A stretch of DNA of 12,384 nt, taken from the NCBI GenBank assembly GCA_013812985.1, contig JACCSN010000538.1, positions 1-12,384 of the forward strand, read 5' to 3'. Made by a program: the position numbers and the translations under genes. Below are positions 6,748 to 12,384 of the stretch, piece after piece; within the stretch, counting starts at the first letter, position 1; each line of letters starts with the position of its first letter. The DNA comes from Hyphomicrobiales bacterium (lineage in GTDB: Bacteria; Pseudomonadota; Alphaproteobacteria; Rhizobiales; Afifellaceae). Under the pieces are notes generated by a model. The model did no database searches and had not been told where the DNA came from. It worked only from the letters and a program-made list of their open reading frames with translations.

Positions 6748-7893
6748 GTGAAGGCCGTGGTCCCGGACTCAAGCGTTGCGGGGGTTCCCGGGGAGACGGA
6801 CGCACCGGCCCCTCTGCTTCGCCCGATCGCCTTCTCGGAAATTTCGGGATGGGACGATGACGATCACGCCGCTGCATTCCGTGCGTTCCGCGCTGGCTGC
6901 GTCAAGATTTTGGAGACGCCTTCCAAGACCCGCTCGCTCGGCGTGAGCGGGGCGGACCTGCAGGAGGCCGCTCGCCTGGCGATGCGAGTTCCTGACCTGA
7001 TTGGCGAACGCTTGTCCAAGACGTTCTTCGAAAGCTGCTTCATCCCGCACCGGATTGAGGCTCCAGGTTTTGTCACCGGCTATTACGAGCCGGAGGTCGC
7101 AGCCAGCCGCACCTGCACGGATCGCTTCGTCGTCCCGCTCTACCGCCGCCCAAACGATCTGCTGGAGGTCACCGCCGCGGAGCAGCCGCCCGGTTGGGAC
7201 CCCGAAATCCGGTTTGCCCGCGATACGGGCTCAGGACTGACGCCGTTCTTCGATCGCGCTGCTATTCAGGCTGGGGCGCTCGCCGGCCGCGGGCTTGAGA
7301 TCGCCTGGCTTGAAGACCCGGTGGACGCGTTCTTCGTCCATGTCCAGGGGTCGGCGCGGCTTCGGCTGACTGACGGACAGGTCAGCCGGATAGCGTTCGA
7401 CGGCAAGTCCGGTCACCTCTACACCTCGATCGGCCGCTTGGCCGTCGAGCGTGGCGTTCTCGCCCGTGAAAAGGCCCACAAGGACGGTCTTGAAACGTGG
7501 CTCAAGAGCCACCCGGAGGAAGGCGGCGCGCTCATGCGCGAGAACCGGTCCTTCATCTTCTTCCGCGAGACCGAGCTCGCCGACACGGATGGCCCGCTCG
7601 GAGCCGCTGGCGTTTCGCTCACCCCGGGACGCAGCCTCGCCGTCGACCGGACGCTCCACACATTTCATGCCCCGATCTGGGTGGATGCGCTTAGCGTTTC
7701 TGATCCGGATCGTGTTGGCCGAGGATTCCGCCGGCTAATGGTTGCCCAGGACACCGGCTCCGCGATCCTTGGGCCGGCGCGCGGCGACCTGTTCCTCGGT
7801 TCCGGCGGCGAGGCGGGCTCTCTCGCGGGGCGCGTCAGCGATCCCGCGACAATGACGCTGTTCGTGCCAGTGCGCTCCGGCGGCGCGGAATGA
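6748..7893 (+). CDS. mltA: Membrane-bound lytic murein transglycosylase A (MltA)
   Basis: Predicted 381-aa lytic transglycosylase that cleaves peptidoglycan to 1,6-anhydromuropeptides. The MltA domain has FVTGYYEPEV (108-117), a beta-rich centre, DPVDAFFVHVQGSARL (190-205) and FIFFRE. The C-terminal 3D domain has VAQDTGSAILGPARGDLFLG (332-351). D335 there is the likely catalytic acid by analogy with E. coli, with D347 also conserved. The start is uncertain: GTG at 6748 is the first after the Tim44-like stop, but neither it nor the GTG at 6757 has a good ribosome site. The frame is open upstream to 6610, overlapping the Tim44-like gene. No version has a convincing signal peptide or lipobox, which is odd for a periplasmic enzyme. 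It overlaps smr by ATGA. Confidence 0.88.
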   Translation: MKAVVPDSSVAGVPGETDAPAPLLRPIAFSEISGWDDDDHAAAFRAFRAGCVKILETPSKTRSLGVSGADLQEAARLAMRVPDLIGERLSKTFFESCFIPHRIEAPGFVTGYYEPEVAASRTCTDRFVVPLYRRPNDLLEVTAAEQPPGWDPEIRFARDTGSGLTPFFDRAAIQAGALAGRGLEIAWLEDPVDAFFVHVQGSARLRLTDGQVSRIAFDGKSGHLYTSIGRLAVERGVLAREKAHKDGLETWLKSHPEEGGALMRENRSFIFFRETELADTDGPLGAAGVSLTPGRSLAVDRTLHTFHAPIWVDALSVSDPDRVGRGFRRLMVAQDTGSAILGPARGDLFLGSGGEAGSLAGRVSDPATMTLFVPVRSGGAE

Positions 7894-8444
7894 CACGCCG
7901 CCTCTCGAGCGATGAGCGGCGATTATGGGACCTGCTTCGCCGCTCGATTCGACCGCTCCGCAGCTTGGCGGTGAAGGCGGAGGACGACAGCGCCGCTGCG
8001 GTAGGCGGCCTGTTGGCGGCGGGCAAGGAACACCGGCATTTTGCCCCGCCTCTGCCTCCAAAGCCCGCCGTGCTTTCCGAGCCGCCGCTGGTGACGTTGG
8101 ATTCAAGGGCCAGACGTCGGCTGACGCGCGGGCTCGCGGAAGTTGATGCGCGGCTCGACCTCCACGGCATGCGCCAGGAGCGCGCCTTCGCGGCGCTCTT
8201 CGCGTTTCTGCGCAACGCCCAAGCGCACGGCGCGCGGGTGGTCCTGGTGATCACGGGCAAGGGGAAGGAAGGCGAGGAAGGACGCGGCGTCCTCCGCCAC
8301 GCCGTGCCGGCTTGGATGGCTCGGCCCGAGTTTCGCGAGCTGGTGGTCGGCTTTGAGGAAGCAAGCCGCCGCCATGGCGGCGCCGGCGCCCTTTATGTCC
8401 GCCTCAGGCGGAGGCGAAGCGATCGCGGAGTCGCGGGTTCCTAG
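7890..8444 (+). CDS. Smr-domain protein
   Basis: A 184-aa protein with a C-terminal Smr domain (about 85-174). Its hallmarks are LDLHGM (89-94), the VITGKG loop (120-125) and HGGAGALYVRLRR (162-174). Smr domains, named from MutS2, are often nucleases acting on DNA or RNA, or nucleic-acid-binding units. The stand-alone alphaproteobacterial type with a charged, disordered N-terminus (1-70) has no settled function. The N-terminal TRRLSSDERRLWDLLRRSIRPL is typical of it. The ATG overlaps the mltA stop (7890-7893), implying coupling in a Tim44-mltA-smr operon. gyrB often follows smr in relatives; here an acyltransferase gene lies tail-to-tail instead. Confidence 0.9.
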   Translation: MTRRLSSDERRLWDLLRRSIRPLRSLAVKAEDDSAAAVGGLLAAGKEHRHFAPPLPPKPAVLSEPPLVTLDSRARRRLTRGLAEVDARLDLHGMRQERAFAALFAFLRNAQAHGARVVLVITGKGKEGEEGRGVLRHAVPAWMARPEFRELVVGFEEASRRHGGAGALYVRLRRRRSDRGVAGS

Positions 8445-9385
8445 CTTGCGTAGCGGCTGGCGTCCGGTCCGTAATAACCGACATAACGGGCGTTGATCGA
8501 GGCGACGGGCATGATGATGCAGACATCAGTCGTGCCGAACTGGTAATCCACTACCGCGCCATCGCCCACGAAAGCCCCAACGCGGAGGTATCCCTTGATC
8601 AGGGGCGGCAAGGTCCGGAGCGCCGCCTTCATGTCGATGGCGGCGAGCGGCATCCGATCCATCTCGACCCGCCGACCTTCCAAAGCTGTCACCCGCCATT
8701 CGTTCGGCGCTCGCGCCGTGTGGTGCAGGAAGCTCAGCGGCAGAGCCAGCCGATCCGGATCCGTGCCTTCAAGGCTGGCGCAGCCGATCATGACGTCGAT
8801 CCCGTGGATGAGCACATAGGCCCAGATCCCATGCCACAGAAGCTCGATGGTCCGCTTGTTCCGGTACGGCTCCAGGACGCAGGACCGTCCGAGCTCCAGG
8901 AAGCGGAGCTTCCGATGGCGCGCGACGAGGGGCTCGATCTCGAACTCGCCCGCCGAATAGAAACCTTGGTGCCGTTCGGCAACAGCCTGGCGGAGCAATC
9001 GGTAGGTTCCAACGATCTCGGGATGCTGGCGCAAGAGCGGGCGGCAGAGATTGGCGCGGTCGAGAACCAGGATGTGGTCGCAAATATTGTCGAAGGAATC
9101 CGCATCCCGACGCGTTTCGCGGGCGCGCATGTTCGGGATGGCGGCCATTTCCTCGTAGAAAATTCGATAGCGGAGCGCCTGGGCTCGCCGGATTTCGGCG
9201 GGCGAAGCCGCCAGGCGGACTTCCAGATTGCCCAGGCGGCCAAGCGACCCCATGCTTCGCCGCGCGCGCCATGACCCGCTCGGCGCGCCGCCGGAATGTT
9301 GCAGCCGGAACGCCGGCGTATCGCCCAGTGTCGGCGCGAAGCGCCGGACAAGCTGCCGCGGCGACAGACGGTTAAGCGCCTTCAT
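8441..9385 (-). CDS. OlsB-like GNAT N-acyltransferase
   Basis: Predicted 314-aa member of the GNAT-fold acyltransferases that include OlsB, which acylates ornithine to make lyso-ornithine lipid, and proteins once mislabelled haemolysins. Visible features: GRLGNLEVRLAASPAEIRRAQALRYRIFYEEM (49-80, split by a basic helix), CDHILVLD (102-109), IVGTYRLLRQ (124-133), the FLELGRSCVLEPYR core (163-175), ELLWHGIWAYV (181-191) and CASLEGTDPD (202-211). A domain at about 255-290, LPPLIKGYLRVGAFVGDGAVVD-like, follows. The ATG at 9385 is chosen; a TTG at 9448 is in frame but unsupported. The first 45 residues are basic and poorly conserved. Substrate is not readable from sequence: ornithine-lipid synthesis is likely, other amide-lipid synthesis possible. 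Its last codons converge on smr, with overlapping stops. Confidence 0.82.
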   Translation of the reverse strand: MKALNRLSPRQLVRRFAPTLGDTPAFRLQHSGGAPSGSWRARRSMGSLGRLGNLEVRLAASPAEIRRAQALRYRIFYEEMAAIPNMRARETRRDADSFDNICDHILVLDRANLCRPLLRQHPEIVGTYRLLRQAVAERHQGFYSAGEFEIEPLVARHRKLRFLELGRSCVLEPYRNKRTIELLWHGIWAYVLIHGIDVMIGCASLEGTDPDRLALPLSFLHHTARAPNEWRVTALEGRRVEMDRMPLAAIDMKAALRTLPPLIKGYLRVGAFVGDGAVVDYQFGTTDVCIIMPVASINARYVGYYGPDASRYAS

Positions 9386-9528
9386 TCCATCGGCCCCGCT
9401 CCCAGCGATCGATCCGCGAGCCCACCGCCCACCCGCCGATGCGCTCAAGCCCGGCGAGAACGCGAATCAAACCTCTTCCGAACCCAAGCCGTAGCTCCGG
9501 GAAGATTACGCCAATGCGACAGTGCGCG

Positions 9529-11061
9529 CTATGCGGCCGCGGCCAGCTCGGTTGGCATCGTGCGATAGCTGAGCGCCTCGGCGAGATGGATCCGCGCGAC
9601 GGTCTCGGCGCCGTCCAGATCGGCCAGCGTCCGCGCCAGTTTCAGCACTCGGTGATATCCGCGGGCGGAGAGCCGCATGGCCTGCGCCGCATCCTCCAGC
9701 AGCTTCGCTCCGGCGCGCTCCGGCGCAGCGACCGCCTCGATGAGGTCCGGGCCGGCCTGCGCGTTGCAGCGGACCTTCGGAGCTCCGAGAGAAGCATATC
9801 GCTGCACCTGGATCGCGCGGGCCGCCGCCACCCGCAGCGCGACCTCGACGCTTGTTTCCGCGACCCCGGGCCGGATCAGGTCGGAAGCCGTAAGTGCGGG
9901 CACCTCGATGCGGATGTCGATGCGGTCCAGCAACGGGCCCGAAATGCGGGCCTGGTAGTCGGCCGCGCAGCGGGGCCCGCGCCGGCATGACCGCCCAGGC
10001 TCACCGGCGCCTCCGCAGCGGCAAGGGTTCATCGCGGCGACGAGCTGAATGCGGGAGGGGTAGGTGATCCGGTGATTGGCGCGGGCGACGCTCGTTTCGC
10101 CCGCCTCGAGCGGCTGCCGCAGCGAATCGAGCACCCCCGGCGCGAATTCCGGCAGCTCGTCCAGGAACAGCACGCCATTATGGGCAAGCGACACCTCGCC
10201 CGGCCTCGCGCGCGTGCCCCCGCCTACCAGCGCGGCCATCGTGGCGGAATGGTGCGGCGCCCGGAAGGGCCGGCGGTCCGACAGCCGCCCGTCCGTCAGC
10301 TCGCCGGCCACGGACGCGATCATGGAAATTTCCAGGAGCTCGCGCGGCGAGAGGGGCGGCAGGATCGAGGGGAGGCGGCTGGCCAGCATCGACTTGCCCG
10401 CTCCGGGCGGGCCGACCATCAGCATGTTGTGACCGCCCGCCGCGGCGATCTCCAGTGCACGCCGGGCGCTCTCCTGGCCTTTCACGTCCTTCATGTCGGG
10501 GAGATCGGCGCCGCCGGCGCGGATCGCGGCGACCGGCCTTTGAAGCACCTGCGTACCGCGAAAATGATTGGCGAGCGCGATCAGGCTATCGGGCGCGGTG
10601 ACCGCCAGCGCCTCGCCCGCCCAGGCCGCTTCCGGGCCCGAGGCGCCCGGGCAAATCAGCCCGCGGCCGAGCGCGTTGGCGCCGATGGCGGCGGGCAGCA
10701 CCCCGGCGACCGCCGTGATTCGCCCGTCGAGCGCCAGCTCGCCCAAGACAACGCTGTCGGCGACCGCGTCCGACGCGACCGCGCCCATGGCGACCATCAG
10801 CCCCAGCGCGATCGGCAGATCGTAATGACTGCCCTCCTTAGGCAGATCGGCGGGCGCGAGATTGACTGTGATCCGCTTCGGCGGCAGTGCGAGCCCTGAC
10901 GCGTGCAGCGCGGCGTGCACCCGCTCTCGGCTTTCCGCGACGGCTTTGTCGGGCAGGCCGACAATGTTGAAGACCGGCTTCCCCGGCGTCATCAGAACCT
11001 GGACGTCGACCGGGATCGCGTCGATGCCTTGAAACGCCACCGTCGTAACGCGCGCAACCAT
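9529..11061 (-). CDS. comM: ComM/YifB-family AAA+ helicase-like ATPase
   Basis: A 510-aa Mg-chelatase-like AAA+ protein. In Vibrio, ComM is a hexameric helicase that promotes branch migration during natural transformation; in non-competent species its role is unsettled. The N-terminal S5-fold/Lon-like domain (about 1-175) starts VARVTTVAFQGI and includes IVGLPDKAVAESRERVHAAL and the ITVNLAPADLPKEGSHYDLP block. Walker A is GPPGAGKS (217-224) and Walker B VLFLDELPEF (297-306). A cysteine cluster C347, C349, C359, C365 is the family's zinc-binding insert, and SGPLLDRIDI (374-383) follows. I prefer the ATG at 11061, seven nucleotides after a run of G; GTG at 11067 is in frame but too close to that run. 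A LexA box abuts its promoter. gshB commonly neighbours comM in relatives. Confidence 0.94.
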   Translation of the reverse strand: MVARVTTVAFQGIDAIPVDVQVLMTPGKPVFNIVGLPDKAVAESRERVHAALHASGLALPPKRITVNLAPADLPKEGSHYDLPIALGLMVAMGAVASDAVADSVVLGELALDGRITAVAGVLPAAIGANALGRGLICPGASGPEAAWAGEALAVTAPDSLIALANHFRGTQVLQRPVAAIRAGGADLPDMKDVKGQESARRALEIAAAGGHNMLMVGPPGAGKSMLASRLPSILPPLSPRELLEISMIASVAGELTDGRLSDRRPFRAPHHSATMAALVGGGTRARPGEVSLAHNGVLFLDELPEFAPGVLDSLRQPLEAGETSVARANHRITYPSRIQLVAAMNPCRCGGAGEPGRSCRRGPRCAADYQARISGPLLDRIDIRIEVPALTASDLIRPGVAETSVEVALRVAAARAIQVQRYASLGAPKVRCNAQAGPDLIEAVAAPERAGAKLLEDAAQAMRLSARGYHRVLKLARTLADLDGAETVARIHLAEALSYRTMPTELAAAA

Positions 11062-11091
11062 CGGCACACCCCCCCGATGAAGACAGACTCT

Positions 11092-11119
11092 ACTCTAGCG
11101 GCGCATTTTCGTGCGTCAA
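11092..11119 (-). promoter_or_regulatory. comM promoter
   Basis: On the minus strand, TTGACG (11119-11114), a 16-nt spacer and TAGAGT (11097-11092) form a plausible sigma-70 promoter. Transcription would begin near 11085, about 25 nt ahead of the ATG. The -35 hexamer directly abuts the LexA box at 11120. Confidence 0.5.
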
Positions 11120-11134
11120 GAACATAAACGGAAC
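11120..11134 (-). promoter_or_regulatory. LexA (SOS) box upstream of comM
   Basis: GTTCCGTTTATGTTC on the minus strand is an exact GTTC-N7-GTTC direct repeat, the established LexA operator of alphaproteobacteria. It ends next to the -35 hexamer of the comM promoter, where bound LexA would block polymerase. The same site lies 134 bp upstream of the divergent small gene and could affect it too, but less directly. Confidence 0.75.
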
Positions 11135-11255
11135 AGAGAAAAGAGCGTTCCTGCACTCTATTCGGCTTGACGCTCCCTGTCGCGATCGACGGATCGGGAT
11201 TCGCGGAAGCCGCCGCTTTTCCGCGCGCAATGCAAAGTATACGGTCGAGGTCAGC

Positions 11256-11262
11256 GGGGAGG
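11256..11262 (+). promoter_or_regulatory. Strong ribosome-binding site of the small exported protein
   Basis: GGGGAGG, five nucleotides before the ATG at 11268. This near-perfect site supports a real gene that is otherwise hard to identify. Confidence 0.65.
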
Positions 11263-11267
11263 CTCTG

Positions 11268-11606
11268 ATGGGCGCTGGGTTCTTCAGTGTTTCAGTTCTG
11301 GTTCTGGCGGGTCTCATCGGCCCGCCCGAGACGACGTGGGACCTGTTTGAGGAGGAGGTCGGCCGCACGATCGCGGATGCGACGCTTGTCGCCGGCCTGC
11401 CGCATTCGGTCGCGGACCTGCCGGATGGGCGGCGTGCTTTCCGCTGGGAGCGTTGGTCGCTCAATCCGCGCGGCGGAATCCGTTGCACTTACACGCTTTT
11501 CGCCGAGCGGAAGGGCCGCCCCGAGAGCCTGGCCGCGTGGCGAATTGTGGAAATCGAGCCGCCGGCGCCGGGCTGTGGCCCGGTTCCGCCGAAGACGCTG
11601 CTCTAA
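11268..11606 (+). CDS. Small exported protein of unknown function
   Basis: I do not recognise this 112-aa protein. Residues 1-18 (MGAGFFSVSVLVLAGLIG) form a short hydrophobic segment, likely a signal peptide despite lacking a basic start; a membrane anchor is the alternative. The mature part holds VAGLPHSVADLPDGRRAFRWERW (42-63 region), then IRCTYTLFAERKG and WRIVEIEPPAPGCGP. Two cysteines, C73 and C103, could form a periplasmic disulfide. The pattern of a glycine-proline turn followed by an aromatic strand vaguely recalls BamE-like small domains, but that is only an impression. It has an excellent ribosome site. It is divergent from comM and converges on gshB, 17 bp away, so it is probably monocistronic. 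Confidence 0.75.
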   Translation: MGAGFFSVSVLVLAGLIGPPETTWDLFEEEVGRTIADATLVAGLPHSVADLPDGRRAFRWERWSLNPRGGIRCTYTLFAERKGRPESLAAWRIVEIEPPAPGCGPVPPKTLL

Positions 11607-11623
11607 CGAGAGCGCACCCAGCC

Positions 11624-12384
11624 TCAACGAGCGACCTTGGCCTGAACCGCGTCCCAGAACAGCGCGGCGATATCGGCCCCGCCGAAGCGGCTGACTTCGC
11701 GGATGCCGGTCGGCGAGGTGACATTGATCTCGGTGAGGTAGTCGCCGATCACATCGATGCCGACGAAGACAAAGCCGCGCCGCTTTAGTTCCGGGCTGAT
11801 CGTGGCGCAGATGAAGCGCTCGCGATCGGTGAGGCTGGTCGCCTCGGGCCGGCCCCCGACATGCATGTTCGAGCGCGACTCGCCTTCCGCCGGCACCCGG
11901 TTGATCGCGCCGACCGCCTCGCCGTCGATCAGGATGATGCGCTTGTCGCCCTTGCGGACCGCCGGCAGGTAGCGCTGGACCACATGCGGCTCGCGGAAGG
12001 CGGTCGCGAAGATCTCCAGGAGCGCGGCGAGGTTCTGGTCGCCCTCCGAAATGCGGAACACGCCGGCCCCGCCGTTGCCGTAAAGCGGCTTGATGATGAT
12101 GTCGCCATGCTCCTTGCGGAACGAGCGGATCGCCTCGGCGTCGCGGGTGATGAGCGTCGGCGGCATCAGCTCCGGGAACATCGTTACGAAGAGCTTTTCG
12201 GGCGCGTTTCTCACTTCCGCCGGATCGTTCACGACGAGCGTCGCGGGATGGATGCGTTCCAAGAGGTGCGTCGTGGTGATGTAGGCCATGTCGAAGGGCG
12301 GGTCCTGGCGCAGGAGCACCACGTCCATGCCCGCCAGATCGGCGATCTCGGGGGCGCCCAGCGAGAAATGGTCGCCTTTCACGT
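11624..12384 (-). CDS. gshB: Glutathione synthetase GshB (partial, N-terminus outside window)
   Basis: The C-terminal about 253 residues of a protein usually near 315 aa; the frame stays open to the right edge, so the start lies beyond it. GshB is a cytosolic ATP-grasp ligase joining glycine to gamma-glutamylcysteine with [25 protein letters not shown] is the N-terminal family block. [15 protein letters not shown] is the ATP-binding glycine-rich segment. [28 protein letters not shown] and RSNMHVGG bind nucleotide and substrate. [22 protein letters not shown] carries the Mg-binding Glu and Asn. The GTG near 12382 is an internal valine codon, not a start. Tail-to-tail with the small exported protein; gshB near comM is common in this class. 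Confidence 0.95.
   Translation of the reverse strand, partial: VKGDHFSLGAPEIADLAGMDVVLLRQDPPFDMAYITTTHLLERIHPATLVVNDPAEVRNAPEKLFVTMFPELMPPTLITRDAEAIRSFRKEHGDIIIKPLYGNGGAGVFRISEGDQNLAALLEIFATAFREPHVVQRYLPAVRKGDKRIILIDGEAVGAINRVPAEGESRSNMHVGGRPEATSLTDRERFICATISPELKRRGFVFVGIDVIGDYLTEINVTSPTGIREVSRFGGADIAALFWDAVQAKVAR

Overview
The window is about 12.4 kb of GC-rich, densely coded chromosomal DNA from an alphaproteobacterium. The gene set and order (hemJ-hemE facing away from a ppsR-maf-coaE-dnaQ run, then secB/fxsA, a Tim44-like gene, mltA and smr) are the conserved neighbourhood published around replication origins of Caulobacter, Rickettsia and Sinorhizobium. Many features suggest a Hyphomicrobiales-like member, but genus cannot be fixed from sequence reading alone. 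There are 15 supportable protein genes, one of them cut by the right edge. I saw no rRNA, tRNA, CRISPR array, insertion sequence or phage gene.

Layout. Positions 1-162 are non-coding: a hairpin and a C-rich stretch (read on the minus strand) downstream of hemJ. hemJ and hemE (163-1613, minus) are a translationally coupled haem-biosynthesis pair. The 386-bp gap 1614-1999 is the best oriC candidate: it has a perfect CtrA-type box, an AT-rich patch, a near-consensus DnaA box and a 10-bp inverted repeat carrying DnaA-box-like cores. From there ppsR-maf-coaE-dnaQ (2000-4812, plus) run away from the origin. aroE, which usually sits between maf and coaE, is missing.

The next block is secB and fxsA (4825-5873, minus), divergent from a Tim44-like gene, mltA and smr (6024-8444, plus). 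smr ends tail-to-tail with an OlsB-like N-acyltransferase gene (8441-9385, minus), the two stop codons sharing one CTAG. Upstream of that is comM/yifB (9529-11061, minus). It is separated from a small exported protein of unknown function (11268-11606, plus) by a promoter region with a perfect alphaproteobacterial LexA box abutting the comM -35 element. gshB (minus) enters from the right edge.

Most of the window is housekeeping: haem synthesis, CoA, proofreading, protein export, envelope maintenance and glutathione. No wholly new system is evident. The most informative parts are the regulatory DNA (oriC with CtrA/DnaA elements; SOS control of comM), the loss of aroE from a conserved cluster, an MltA without a visible export signal, and the unassigned small exported protein.
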